A stretch of DNA of 64,000 nucleotides from JALYRV01 sp040902895 (GCA_040902895.1 JBBDWL010000049.1:1-64000), one strand, 5' to 3'; shown: positions 7,789-16,143, counted from the stretch's first letter. Program-made: numbers and translations. Notes: generated from the sequence alone by a model not told the origin.

Positions 7789-8861
7789 CGATCGCCCGCC
7801 CTGCGCAGCGCGAGACCCACGGCCACGGCAGCCGTAGGCGCAACCGCCGCCACGTCGGTGACGCCGAATTTCGCCGCGTCGAACTTCACGCGGCGGAACG
7901 GATCGAACGCCTCGACCTGTCCGCCGAACCGCTCACTGAGCAGCTCGAGAAATCCTTCGGCCCGCGACGCGCCGCCGGCCACCGCGATCCGATCGATGCG
8001 GTCGGAGACGGCCGTCGCCTTGTAGAAATCGAATGTCTTCTGAATCTCGAGCAGCACGTTGTCGGAGACGGCGCGCAGCACCGGCCGCGCCTCCTCGTAC
8101 GTGACGCCGTCCACAGCCTCGCCGCGCTTGAGCGCGTCGGCCGATTCGTGCGGCAGGTCCAATTCCTTCTGCAGCGCCTCGGTGTAGGCATGGCCGCCGA
8201 TGGAGACATCGCGCGTGAACACCGACTGATCGCCCTGCACGATATTGATGTTGGTGGCGCTCGCGCCGGCGTTGATCAGCGCAATCACCTCGCCGTCGGT
8301 GAAGCCGTAGTTCACTTCATAGGCGTTCTGCAGCGCGAACGCGTCGATGTCGACGATCACCGGCGTGCGGCCGGCCTGCGTGATCACGCCCGTGTAGTCG
8401 ACGATTTTTTCCTTCTTCGCCGCGACCAGCAGAACATCCATCGTGCCCTTCGGTCCGGCCTCTTCGGCCGACGTCAGGACCTGGTAGTCGAGATTCACGT
8501 CCTGAATGTCGAAGGGGATGTACTGCTCGGCCTCCCAGACGATCGAATCGGCGAGCTCGGCCTCGGTCATGGCCGGCACCGTGATTTTCTTCACGATGAC
8601 GGCGTTGCCCGAGAGCGAGGCCGCGACGTCTTTGGCGCGCAGCCGCTTGCCGTCGAAGAGCCGGCGGATCGCGTCGGCGACGGCCGTGCCGTCGATGATC
8701 GCGCCGTCGACGATGCTGTCGGGCGGCACGGGCTCGGTGCCCCAGCCGACGACTTTCCAGCCCTTACCGGCCGGACGGAGCTCGACCGCCTTGACGGCGC
8801 TCGAACCGATATCGAGGCCAACGACGGGACGAACCCGGCGAAACCGAGTGAGTAATGCCAT
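7785..8861 (-). CDS. pilM: Type IV pilus actin-like ATPase PilM
   Basis: Cytoplasmic actin-like protein that binds PilN and nucleates the inner-membrane pilus platform. 358 residues with FtsA/PilM motifs: VVGLDIGSSAVKAVEL near the N-terminus, the phosphate-2 region (EVIALINAGASATNINIV) and the adenosine motif (IAVAGGASRAEGF). ATG 8861 was chosen; the frame stays open to 9074, but that extension is arginine-rich and unlike the family. First gene of pilMNOPQ. I see no clear ribosome site (ACCTTTAAAC precedes ATG) and no confident promoter. Confidence 0.93.
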   Translation of the reverse strand: MALLTRFRRVRPVVGLDIGSSAVKAVELRPAGKGWKVVGWGTEPVPPDSIVDGAIIDGTAVADAIRRLFDGKRLRAKDVAASLSGNAVIVKKITVPAMTEAELADSIVWEAEQYIPFDIQDVNLDYQVLTSAEEAGPKGTMDVLLVAAKKEKIVDYTGVITQAGRTPVIVDIDAFALQNAYEVNYGFTDGEVIALINAGASATNINIVQGDQSVFTRDVSIGGHAYTEALQKELDLPHESADALKRGEAVDGVTYEEARPVLRAVSDNVLLEIQKTFDFYKATAVSDRIDRIAVAGGASRAEGFLELLSERFGGQVEAFDPFRRVKFDAAKFGVTDVAAVAPTAAVAVGLALRRAGDR

Positions 8862-8991
8862 GTTTAAAGGTGCGGTCGAGAAGCGAACGCGGCACCTAGC
8901 GCAAGCGTGATGCCACCTCGTCCCTCGCCGGAACAGCCCAAGTACGTGCAGAAATGGAATCGGCTCGAACGCCCGAGGTCTGTAGTTTCTG

Positions 8992-9020
8992 ACAAATCTG
9001 ATCAGCCACTCACAAATCTG
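8992..9020. promoter_or_regulatory. Paired ACAAATCTG direct repeats, possible operator
   Basis: ACAAATCTG occurs at 8992-9000 and 9012-9020, exactly 20 bp apart, about two helical turns. The spacing suits a dimeric regulator binding one DNA face. They lie 130 bp upstream of pilM and 70 bp upstream of the rplM -35 box. Only the repeat is seen; regulation is inference. Confidence 0.35.
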
Positions 9021-9086
9021 TAAGCGGCCGCGCGGGGTCTCGAATCGCATCGCTCGAATCGCCGGAACTCCCACAACGCGTTAGAG

Positions 9087-9115
9087 TTGACAGTTTTCGC
9101 AGGTACCTTTATCCT
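9087..9115 (+). promoter_or_regulatory. Sigma-70-type promoter for the rplM operon
   Basis: A consensus -35 TTGACA (9087-9092), a 17-bp spacer and a -10 TATCCT (9110-9115). The predicted start near 9122 gives a leader of about 75 nt before rplM. Confidence 0.75.
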
Positions 9116-9196
9116 TTTGGTTTGCCAATCGAATCCCGGGAGCCGCCATGCGGCTTCCGCGCTAGATCAGGCTGACAAGGGCTGAAAGAGGAATTC

Positions 9197-9628
9197 ATGG
9201 GCACGTTCATCCCATCTGCCTCCTCGATTGCGAGGCAGTGGCACGTCATCGACGCCGAAGGCCAGGTCCTGGGCCGCGTGGCGACGCTGGCCGCCCGGCT
9301 GCTGCAGGGCAAGCACAAGGCCACGTACACGCCGTTCATCGACACCGGCGACCATGTCGTGATCATTAATGCCGGCAAAGTGAAGCTGACCGGACGCAAG
9401 GAAGAGCAGAAGATCTATCGCACCCACAGCGGGTATGAAGGCGGCGTCCGCACCGACCGCGTGAAGGTCGTGCGTCAGACCAAGCCCACCCGCATCGTCG
9501 AAGAAGCCGTGCGAGGCATGCTGCCCAAGACGAAGATGGGCAATGCGATGTACCGCAAGTTGAAGGTCTACGCGCGCGCGGATCATCCGCACGCCGCGCA
9601 GAAGCCGAGCACTCGAGAGGTCGCGTAA
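9197..9628 (+). CDS. rplM: Large-subunit ribosomal protein uL13
   Basis: Early-assembling 50S protein that binds 23S rRNA. 143 residues, the usual length, with family motifs WHVIDAEGQVLGRVAT, GDHVVIINAGKVKLTGRK and GMLPKTKMG. An AAAGAGG ribosome site precedes ATG. First gene of rplM-rpsI-rpsB-tsf-pyrH-frr; five bp separate it from rpsI. Confidence 0.97.
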   Translation: MGTFIPSASSIARQWHVIDAEGQVLGRVATLAARLLQGKHKATYTPFIDTGDHVVIINAGKVKLTGRKEEQKIYRTHSGYEGGVRTDRVKVVRQTKPTRIVEEAVRGMLPKTKMGNAMYRKLKVYARADHPHAAQKPSTREVA

Positions 9629-9633
9629 TTTCT

Positions 9634-10026
9634 ATGGCATTGACGCAGTACTACGGGACAGGCCGCCGCAAGACGTCGACCGCCCGCGTGTTCCTCAGGC
9701 CCGGCACCGGGCAGATCGTGGTCAACCGCGCCCCCGTCGAAAAGCACTTCCCCACCCAGGTTCTGCAGCTCGTGATTCGCAACCCGCTGGTCCTCACCGA
9801 AACCGTCGACAAGTTCGACGTGCTCGCGACGACCGCCGGCGGCGGCGTGTCGGGACAGGCCGGCGCGCTGCGCCTCGGCATCGCGCGCGCGCTGGTCGAG
9901 TACAACGAAGCGTTCCGCTCGAAGCTGCGGCAGGAAGGTTTCCTGACGCGCGACGCGCGCGCCAAGGAACGCAAGAAGTACGGATTGGCCGGAGCGCGCA
10001 AGCGGTTCCAGTTCTCGAAACGTTAG
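9634..10026 (+). CDS. rpsI: Small-subunit ribosomal protein uS9
   Basis: 30S head protein whose C-terminal tail reaches the P-site tRNA. 130 residues: YYGTGRRKTSTARVFLRPG at the N-terminus, the GGGVSGQAGALRLGIARAL core, and the conserved basic tail ending RKRFQFSKR. The gene follows rplM by 5 bp, the classic rplM-rpsI pair. Confidence 0.97.
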   Translation: MALTQYYGTGRRKTSTARVFLRPGTGQIVVNRAPVEKHFPTQVLQLVIRNPLVLTETVDKFDVLATTAGGGVSGQAGALRLGIARALVEYNEAFRSKLRQEGFLTRDARAKERKKYGLAGARKRFQFSKR

Positions 10027-10042
10027 AGTGAGTGAGGAAAAT

Positions 10043-10828
10043 TTGAGTGCGACCGTCATGAAGGATCTTCTGGAAGCTGGCGTCCACTTCGGACACCAGA
10101 CCAAGCGCTGGAACCCGAAGATGAAGCCCTTCATCTTCGGCGAACGCAACGGCATCTACATCATCGACCTGGGCAAGACGGCGCGGCTGTTCAAGGAGGC
10201 CGAGCAGTTCGTGGGCCAGCTGGCCGCCGAAGGCAAGACGGTGCTCTTCGTGGGGACGAAACGCCAGGCGCAGGATGCGATTGCCGAAGAGGCGCAGCGC
10301 TGCGGGATGTTCTTCGTCAACCAGCGATGGCTGGGGGGTCTGCTCACCAACTTCACGACGATTCAGCGCAGTCTCGCGCGGCTGCGCGAGCTCGAAGCGA
10401 TGGCCACCGACGGCCGCTACGAGACGATCACGAAGAAAGAGATCGCGAAGGTCGAGAAGGAGAAGCGCAAGCTTCAGAAGAATCTCGACGGCATCCGCAA
10501 CATGGGCAAGCTGCCCGATGCGGTCTTCATCGTCGACACGCGCAAGGAAAAGATTGCGGTCGACGAGGCGCGCAAGCTGAAGATTCCGGTGATCGGCGTG
10601 GTCGACACGAACTGCGATCCGGATGAAGTCGACTTCATCATTCCGGGCAACGACGACGCGCTGCGCGCGATCAAGCTGTTTGCCTCGCGCATCGCCGACG
10701 CGATCATCGGCGGCCGCGGCATCCGCGACACGCAGCAGGCCGACGATGCGAGCGATGCCGGCGGCGGCGAGACGCGACGCGCACGGGCGGCGCGGGCGCC
10801 GCGCGCCGAGCAAGCAGCTTCAGTTTAA
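10043..10828 (+). CDS. rpsB: Small-subunit ribosomal protein uS2
   Basis: 30S protein that docks bS1. Motifs include MKDLLEAGVHFGHQTKRWNP, QRWLGGLLTNFTTI and VVDTNCDPDEVDFIIPGNDD. The tail after about residue 230 is an Arg/Ala-rich extension (RRARAARAPRAEQAASV). Start choice: the frame opens at GTG 10028 directly after rpsI with no ribosome site, whereas TTG 10043 sits 5 bp after GAGG and gives MSATVMKDLL, the usual S2 beginning, so I favour TTG. An in-frame ATG at 10058 is less likely. Confidence 0.95.
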   Translation: MSATVMKDLLEAGVHFGHQTKRWNPKMKPFIFGERNGIYIIDLGKTARLFKEAEQFVGQLAAEGKTVLFVGTKRQAQDAIAEEAQRCGMFFVNQRWLGGLLTNFTTIQRSLARLRELEAMATDGRYETITKKEIAKVEKEKRKLQKNLDGIRNMGKLPDAVFIVDTRKEKIAVDEARKLKIPVIGVVDTNCDPDEVDFIIPGNDDALRAIKLFASRIADAIIGGRGIRDTQQADDASDAGGGETRRARAARAPRAEQAASV

Positions 10829-10833
10829 AACCG

Positions 10834-10890
10834 CTCGAAATGTAAACCGTAAATTGTAAATAGCACTGGCTATTGAGCTATTGCGCCGTT
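10834..10890 (+). repeat. AT-rich palindromic element, one-arm copy
   Basis: An AT-rich block between rpsB and tsf. It shares CTCGAAA, GTAAATTGTAAATAGCA, CTAT and GAGCTATTG in the same order with the left half of the element at 59908-60016. The second arm is absent. Its composition contrasts strongly with the flanking genes. Confidence 0.7.
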
Positions 10891-10909
10891 AAACCGACGA
10901 GAAAGACGC

Positions 10910-11518
10910 ATGACAACTGTGGCAATTAGCGCAACGCAGGTGAAAGAGCTCCGGGATAAGACCGGGGCGGGCATGATGGAGTGCAAGGCGGCGCTCACCG
11001 AGGCGGGCGGCAATATCGACGAGGCGATCACGCTGCTGCGCAAGCGCGGGCTCGCGCAGGCGGCGAAGAAGACGGGCCGGTCGACCGAACAGGGCCTGAT
11101 CGGCCACTACATCCACATGGGCGGCAAGATTGGCGTGCTCGTGGAGGTTAACTGCGAGTCTGACTTCGTGGCGCGCACCGACGACTTCCAGGGCATGGTC
11201 AAGGAAATCGCAATGCACATCGCCGCCGCCGCGCCGCAGTACGTGCGCCGCGAAGACGTGCCGGCCGACGTGATTGCGCGCGAGAAAGACGTCTATCGCG
11301 GCCAGATGGCCGACTCAGGCAAGCCCGCCAACGTGATCGAGAAGATTATCGAAGGCAAGCTCAATAGCTTCTACGAGCAGACCTGCCTGCTCGAGCAGCC
11401 CTCGATCCGCGACCCGAAGGCCACGATCGGCGCGCTGGTCACGGCCGCGATCGCCAAGCTCGGCGAGAACATCTCGATCGCCCGTTTCGCGAGGTTCAAG
11501 GTCGGCGAATCGGCGTAA
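10910..11518 (+). CDS. tsf: Elongation factor Ts
   Basis: Nucleotide-exchange factor for EF-Tu. 202 residues, the short form found in several phyla (E. coli is near 283). An N-terminal UBA-like domain with VKELRDKTGAGMMECKAAL is followed by the core motif HIHMGGKIGVLVEVNCESDF-type sequence (here HYIHMGGKIGVLVEVNCESD) and a C-terminal LLEQPSIRDPKATIG segment. Preceded by an AT-rich repeat rather than a tight junction with rpsB, so expression may be partly uncoupled. Confidence 0.96.
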   Translation: MTTVAISATQVKELRDKTGAGMMECKAALTEAGGNIDEAITLLRKRGLAQAAKKTGRSTEQGLIGHYIHMGGKIGVLVEVNCESDFVARTDDFQGMVKEIAMHIAAAAPQYVRREDVPADVIAREKDVYRGQMADSGKPANVIEKIIEGKLNSFYEQTCLLEQPSIRDPKATIGALVTAAIAKLGENISIARFARFKVGESA

Positions 11519-11545
11519 CTTTCCGCACGAACCCACGGCCGAACA

Positions 11546-11551
11546 TATAAT
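11546..11551 (+). promoter_or_regulatory. Perfect -10 box TATAAT just upstream of pyrH
   Basis: TATAAT ends 8 bp before the GTG of pyrH. Transcription starting 7-9 bp downstream would begin at or one or two bases before that GTG, giving a leaderless or nearly leaderless mRNA. No -35 match is seen 17 bp upstream, and pyrH has no ribosome site. Confidence 0.55.
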
Positions 11552-11559
11552 GGTCGGTC

Positions 11560-12273
11560 GTGGCCCCTGCCTTCCGTCGTGTCCTCCTGAAATTGTCCGG
11601 TGAAGCGCTGATGGGCGATGCGCCCTACGGCATCGATCCCGCCGTGACGTCGCAAATCGCCAAGGAAATCTCCGAAGTCAAGGCTGACGGCGTCGAGATG
11701 GGCGTCGTCATCGGCGGCGGCAACCTGTTCCGTGGCCTTGCCGCCAGCGCCAAAGGCATGGACCGGTCGACGGCCGACCACATGGGAATGCTCGCGACAG
11801 TCATCAACGCGCTGGCGCTGCAGGATGCCTGCGAGCATGCCGGCGTGCCCACGCGGGTGTTGACCGCCATCGACATGCGGCAGGTTGCAGAGCCGTTCAT
11901 CCGGCGCCGCGCGGTACGCCACCTCGAAAAGGGGCGCGTCGTCGTGTTCGCCGCGGGGACAGGCAATCCCTACTTCACGACCGACACGGCGGCGGCACTC
12001 CGGGCCATGGAAATGCGCGCCGAGGTCATTCTCAAGGGCACGAAGGTCGACGGCATTTATACGGCCGACCCGATGCTGGATCCCTCCGCCACGCGCTACG
12101 ACACGATCTCGTACCTGCAGGTGCTCGAACGGGGCCTCACGGTCATGGACGCCACCGCGATCTCACTCTGCATGGACAACAAGCTTCCCATCGTCGTCTT
12201 CAACCTGCGCGAGAAGGGGAACCTGCGCCGCGTGATCATGGGCGAAGCCGTCGGCACAACAGTGAGAGCGTAA
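11560..12273 (+). CDS. pyrH: Uridylate kinase
   Basis: Phosphorylates UMP to UDP for nucleotide and cell-wall precursor supply; cytosolic hexamer of the amino-acid-kinase fold. 237 residues with VLLKLSGEALMG, VVIGGGNLFRG, DHMGMLATVINALALQD and a C-terminal NLREKGNLRRVIMGE. GTG 11560 is the only suitable start; the nearby ATG at 11550 is out of frame. Frequently found between tsf and frr, as here. Confidence 0.96.
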   Translation: MAPAFRRVLLKLSGEALMGDAPYGIDPAVTSQIAKEISEVKADGVEMGVVIGGGNLFRGLAASAKGMDRSTADHMGMLATVINALALQDACEHAGVPTRVLTAIDMRQVAEPFIRRRAVRHLEKGRVVVFAAGTGNPYFTTDTAAALRAMEMRAEVILKGTKVDGIYTADPMLDPSATRYDTISYLQVLERGLTVMDATAISLCMDNKLPIVVFNLREKGNLRRVIMGEAVGTTVRA

Positions 12274-12275
12274 TT

Positions 12276-12845
12276 ATGGATGTCAGCGACCTCAAAGGCT
12301 TGTTCGTCGAAGTCAAGAAGCGCATGGACGGCGCCATCGAGCATGCGCGGCGCGAAGTGGCAGGCGTGCGCACCGGACGGGCATCGATCAATATTCTGGA
12401 TGCGGTGCATGTCGAGGCCTACGGCACGTCGGTGCCGCTCAATCAGGTGGCGACGCTGTCGGTGCCCGAACCCACCGTGATCAATGTGCAGCCGTTCGAT
12501 CCGTCCCTGCTGAGCGCCATCGAGCGCGCCATCCAGGGAGCGAATCTCGGGCTCAATCCGTCAAACGACGGCAAGATTGTGCGCGTGCCGATTCCGCCGC
12601 TCACCGAAGAGCGGCGCAAAGAGCTGTCGCGCCTCGTACACAAATACGCCGAAGAGGGACGCAACGCGGTGCGGCAGGTGCGGCGCGATGCGAACGACCG
12701 GCTCAAAAAGCTGCTGAAAGACTCGCTGGTTTCCGAGGACGATGAGCGGCGCGGGCTCGATGAGGTGCAGAAGATCACCGACCAGCACATCACGATGATC
12801 GACGACCTGCAGAAGAAGAAGGACGTCGAGCTGCTGGGCAAGTAG
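12276..12845 (+). CDS. frr: Ribosome-recycling factor
   Basis: Splits post-termination ribosomes together with EF-G. 189 residues, normal length, with the paired-helix arms: the MDGAIEHARREVAGVRTGRA motif near the start, then VEAYGTSVPLNQVATLSVPE, LNPSNDGKIVRVPIPPLTEE and RRDANDRLKKL. ATG lies two bases after the pyrH stop. Its TAG overlaps the first base of thrC's GTG. Confidence 0.97.
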   Translation: MDVSDLKGLFVEVKKRMDGAIEHARREVAGVRTGRASINILDAVHVEAYGTSVPLNQVATLSVPEPTVINVQPFDPSLLSAIERAIQGANLGLNPSNDGKIVRVPIPPLTEERRKELSRLVHKYAEEGRNAVRQVRRDANDRLKKLLKDSLVSEDDERRGLDEVQKITDQHITMIDDLQKKKDVELLGK

Positions 12846-14020
12846 TGTCGTTCTTCACGCATCTCGAATGCTCCGTGCCGTGCGGCGCGGGTCCACTGGA
12901 TCCACACGCACGGCATCATCTTTGTACCTGCGGCGCTCCCCTGCTCGCGCGATACGACCTCGACGCCGCGCGGAAGGCCTGGCGGCGCGAATCGCTGGCC
13001 GATCGCGAGCCCACCATGTGGCGGTACCGCGAGCTGATGCCGCTCTTCGACGGCGAGCTGCCCGTCTCGCTCGGTGAAGGATGGACGCCGCTGGCCGAGG
13101 CGCCCAGACTTGGCGCGGCGCTCGGCCTGACGCGGCTGTTCATCAAGGACGAGTCGCTCAACCCCACCAACTCGTTCAAGGCCCGCGGTCTCTCGGCGGC
13201 GGTGACGCGCGCATCCCATCTCGGCGCGACGACGCTTTCCATTCCGACGGCCGGAAACGCCGGAAATGCGATGGCCGCTTACGCGGCGCGCGCGGGCATC
13301 GCCGCGCGCGTGTATATGCCAAAAGACGTCAAGGTGCCGTTCGTGCGCGAATGCGAGCTGTACGGCGCGCATGTCACGCTCGTCGACGGCCTCATCACCG
13401 ACGCCGGACGACAGGCCGCCGAAGACGGCAAGGCGCACGGCTGGTACGACGTCTCGACGCTGAAGGAGCCGTATCGCATCGAGGGCAAGAAGACGATGGG
13501 ATACGAGCTGGCCGAGCAGATGGAATGGCGGCTGCCCGACTGGATCATTTATCCGACAGGCGGCGGCACCGGCATGGTCGGCATGTGGAAGGCCTTTGCC
13601 GAAATGGAGGCGCTTGGCTGGCTGCCGGCAGGCGGCAAACGGCCGCGCATGGTGACCGTGCAGGCCGAGGGCTGCGCACCGATCGTGCGCGCCTTCGATC
13701 GAGGCACCGAGAAAGCCGAATCCTGGGAGAACGCCCATACCGTTGCCGATGGACTGCGCGTGCCGCGCGCCATCGGCGACTTCCTGGTGCTGCGCGCGGT
13801 GCGCGAGAGCGGCGGCACCGCCGTCGCCGTGAGTGACGCCGACATGATTGCCGCCATGCGGCAGACCGGCGCACTCGAGGGCATCAGCGCGGCGCCCGAA
13901 GGAGGCGCAGCGGTGCATGCGCTGAAAGTCCTCATCGAGCGCGACCTCGTCCAGCGCGACGACACCATCGTCGTCTTCAACACCGGCGGCGCATTGAAGT
14001 ATCTCGACGTTCTTGGCTAA
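12845..14020 (+). CDS. thrC: Threonine synthase (PLP-dependent)
   Basis: Converts O-phosphohomoserine to threonine. 391 residues. An N-terminal zinc-ribbon-like segment (CSVPCG and CTCG cysteines) precedes the PLP fold; Lys112 in NPTNSFKARG is the Schiff-base lysine. Further motifs: SIPTAGNAGNAMAAYAARAG and IIYPTGGGTGMVGMW, the latter probably cradling the phosphate. GTG 12845 overlaps the frr stop by one base, so it is translationally coupled to the translation-factor operon. A related PLP lyase activity cannot be excluded, but the SFKARG context favours threonine synthase. Confidence 0.9.
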   Translation: MSFFTHLECSVPCGAGPLDPHARHHLCTCGAPLLARYDLDAARKAWRRESLADREPTMWRYRELMPLFDGELPVSLGEGWTPLAEAPRLGAALGLTRLFIKDESLNPTNSFKARGLSAAVTRASHLGATTLSIPTAGNAGNAMAAYAARAGIAARVYMPKDVKVPFVRECELYGAHVTLVDGLITDAGRQAAEDGKAHGWYDVSTLKEPYRIEGKKTMGYELAEQMEWRLPDWIIYPTGGGTGMVGMWKAFAEMEALGWLPAGGKRPRMVTVQAEGCAPIVRAFDRGTEKAESWENAHTVADGLRVPRAIGDFLVLRAVRESGGTAVAVSDADMIAAMRQTGALEGISAAPEGGAAVHALKVLIERDLVQRDDTIVVFNTGGALKYLDVLG

Positions 14021-15020
14021 CCTCGGGATTCTTTTCACCGGCGGCACCATCTCCATGCGCGTCGATCCCGCGACCGGCGCGGCGGTGCCGGCGATGGGCA
14101 GCGCTGAGATTCTCGCGCTCGTCCCGGAGCTGGGGGCGATCGGATCGATCCAGGCGGAAGACGTATCGCGGCTGCCAGGCCCCCACGTGACCCCCGATCA
14201 CATGTGGCAGCTCGCGCGCCGCGCGGCGGTCTGGCTCGAGCGGCCCGACATCGACGGTCTGGTCATCACGCACGGCACCGACACGCTCGAAGAAACGGCC
14301 TACCTGCTCGACCTGGTGCTCACGTCCGACACGCCGGTCGCCATGCTCGGCGCGATGCGCACGATGTCGGATGCGAGCTGGGATGGCCCCGCCAATCTCA
14401 TTGCCGCTGCGCGCGTCGCCGCATCGCCCGCATCGCGCGGCCGTGGCACGCTCGTGGTGATGAACGATCAGATATTGTCGGCGTCCGAGGCCCTGAAAAT
14501 GCACACCGAGGCGGCCGGGGCGTTTACGGCTCCCGAGTTCGGTCCGATCGGCATCGTCGATGGCGGACGCGTCGTTTACCGGCGCGAGCGGCACGCGCGG
14601 CCGTCCTGGCGCTCGGAGGATGCCGAGCCCGGACTGCGAACGTCGAGGATTGAAACAAGGGTCGACCTGATCCAGGCGGCGACAGGCATGGACGATACGT
14701 TCATTCGCGCCGCACTGGAAAAAGGCGCCCGCGGCCTGGTGATCGTGGCATTCGGCCGCGGCAACGTGCCGCCGGCGATCATGCCAGCTATCAGGGAGGC
14801 GACGGGCGCCGGCGTGCTGGTGGCGATCGTGTCGCGCTGCGTGACGGGCCGTGTCAGCGCCCGCTACGGCTATGAGGGAGGCGGCCTCGACCTCGAACGC
14901 GCGGGGGCGCTGCTGGCCGGCGACCTGACCGGCGCCAAGGCGCGGCTGCTGCTCATGGTGGCACTGGGAAAAAATGGGGACGGGTCTCAATTATTCAGGC
15001 AGCTTACGAATCCTGAATAA
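14013..15020 (+). CDS. Asparaginase with repeat-derived C-terminus
   Basis: Type I/II L-asparaginase-glutaminase fold: hydrolyses asparagine to aspartate and ammonia. 335 residues. Catalytic motifs are ILFTGGTISM at the N-terminus (nucleophile Thr) and VITHGTDTLEETAYLLDL (second Thr with Asp), then GAMRTMSDASWDGPANL. No signal peptide, so cytosolic. It starts at TTG 14013 inside the last codons of thrC. Anomaly: the natural sequence appears to end near LLLMVALG; the last 16 residues and the TAA stop are read from the left half and loop of the palindrome at 14969-15042. Confidence 0.88.
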   Translation: MANLGILFTGGTISMRVDPATGAAVPAMGSAEILALVPELGAIGSIQAEDVSRLPGPHVTPDHMWQLARRAAVWLERPDIDGLVITHGTDTLEETAYLLDLVLTSDTPVAMLGAMRTMSDASWDGPANLIAAARVAASPASRGRGTLVVMNDQILSASEALKMHTEAAGAFTAPEFGPIGIVDGGRVVYRRERHARPSWRSEDAEPGLRTSRIETRVDLIQAATGMDDTFIRAALEKGARGLVIVAFGRGNVPPAIMPAIREATGAGVLVAIVSRCVTGRVSARYGYEGGGLDLERAGALLAGDLTGAKARLLLMVALGKNGDGSQLFRQLTNPE

Positions 15021-15042
15021 TTGAGACCCGTCCCCATTTTTT
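14969..15042. repeat. Perfect 31-bp-arm palindrome between convergent genes
   Basis: Arms 14969-14999 and 15012-15042 are perfect inverted copies around a 12-bp loop. The element contains GGGGACGGGTCTC and ends in A6/T6 runs. It supplies the stop codon of the asparaginase (TAA 15018-15020) and overlaps the pfkA stop. Such structures resemble REP elements and can act as bidirectional terminators. A half copy lies at about 30501-30526. Confidence 0.9.
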
Positions 15043-16129
15043 AGTCCCCCAGCGAGATGCCTACCGACCGCGCCGTGCCGACGAGGTCCGAATCGGCAGG
15101 CACGTTGCGGATTTTGCCCACGATCTTCTCGAGCGGGACCGCGACGATGTAGGGTGACTGCAGGGCCACCATCTGACCGAATTTGCCTTCGGTGAGCAGC
15201 TCCACCGCTTTGTGGCCGAAGCGGGTCGCCAGGACGCGATCGAAGGCGGTCGGGGATCCCCCCCGCTGCAGGTGTCCCAGCACGACGTAGCGGCACTCCT
15301 TTTTCGTGAGCCTTTCGAGGTCCGCCGCGACCAGCGCGCCGACCCCGCCGAGCCGTTCCACGGTGCCCAGCTCGGCCTCTTTCATCAACGTGCGCGATCC
15401 GCCGATGCGCGTCGCGCCTTCGGCGACCACCACGATGCTGAAGCGGGCGCCCCACTTTTCGCGCGCCATGATGTGCGCCGAGACCTTCTCGATGTCGAAG
15501 GGAACCTCGGGAATCAGCACGACGTCGGCGCCGCCGGCAATTCCGGAGTGGAGCCCGATCCAGCCTGCATACCGTCCCATGACCTCCACGACCATCACGC
15601 GATGATGAGCTTCAGCGGTGGTGTGAAGGCGATCGATGGCGTCGGTCGCGAATGATACGGCTGTATCAAAGCCGAACGTATTGACGGTTTCGCAGATGTC
15701 ATTGTCGATGGTCTTCGGCACGCCGACCAGCGGGATGCCGCGCTGGGCGAACTCGTGAGCGATCGCCAGCGTACCGTCGCCGCCGATCACGACGAGCGCC
15801 TCGAGCTTCATCTGACCGAACATCTCGACGCAGCGATCGGAATAGTCCATCGTGCCGCCCGACGTGGACACCGGATAGCAGAAAGGATTGCCGCGATTGG
15901 TGGTGCCGAGGATGGTGCCGCCAAGTCGAAGGATGCCGGTGACGTCATGCGGCGTCAGCACGCGCGACCGGCCGGGCTCGATCAGGCCGTCGAAGCTGTC
16001 TTCGAGGCCGACGCATTCGAGGCCTGCATTGGCGGCGGTTTTCACAACGGCACGAATCACGGCGTTGAGTCCGGGCGCGTCGCCGCCGCCGGTTAACACC
16101 CCTATCCGCTTCACTTTGCTGCGATTCAT
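15041..16129 (-). CDS. pfkA: 6-phosphofructokinase
   Basis: Phosphorylates fructose 6-phosphate at the glycolytic commitment step. 362 residues, somewhat longer than E. coli PFK-1. Motifs: RIGVLTGGGDAPGLN, GGDGT (116-120) and PKTIDND (138-144), then VMGRYAGWIGLHSGIAGGA. Gly in GGDGT is typical of ATP use whereas Lys in PKTIDND is shared with PPi-type enzymes; this mixed signature is known from group III enzymes such as the Streptomyces ATP-PFK, so ATP is the likelier donor. The start ATG follows a TATACT box by 8 bp and lacks a ribosome site. Confidence 0.93.
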   Translation of the reverse strand: MNRSKVKRIGVLTGGGDAPGLNAVIRAVVKTAANAGLECVGLEDSFDGLIEPGRSRVLTPHDVTGILRLGGTILGTTNRGNPFCYPVSTSGGTMDYSDRCVEMFGQMKLEALVVIGGDGTLAIAHEFAQRGIPLVGVPKTIDNDICETVNTFGFDTAVSFATDAIDRLHTTAEAHHRVMVVEVMGRYAGWIGLHSGIAGGADVVLIPEVPFDIEKVSAHIMAREKWGARFSIVVVAEGATRIGGSRTLMKEAELGTVERLGGVGALVAADLERLTKKECRYVVLGHLQRGGSPTAFDRVLATRFGHKAVELLTEGKFGQMVALQSPYIVAVPLEKIVGKIRNVPADSDLVGTARSVGISLGD

Positions 16130-16137
16130 GCAGAGCG

Positions 16138-16143
16138 AGTATA
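16138..16143 (-). promoter_or_regulatory. -10 box TATACT directly upstream of pfkA
   Basis: On the minus strand TATACT is followed by 8 bp and then ATG of pfkA (16129). This places the transcription start within about one or two bases of the ATG, another leaderless candidate. No -35 match is evident. Confidence 0.5.

Larger units (their letters stand above)
8862..9196. other. Divergent intergenic region between pilM and rplM
   Basis: 335 bp between the pilus operon (minus) and the ribosomal operon (plus). It holds a strong rplM promoter at 9087-9115 and two direct copies of ACAAATCTG at 8992-9000 and 9012-9020. No open frame of interest. The pilM promoter is not obvious. Confidence 0.8.

Noticed and set aside
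12443..14056. 537-residue minus-strand frame over frr and thrC
   Set aside because: Shadow of frr/thrC, which have catalytic and structural motifs; no start context or family similarity.
14969..15042. Insertion sequence end
   Set aside because: No transposase frame is adjacent; short perfect palindrome fits a REP-type element better.
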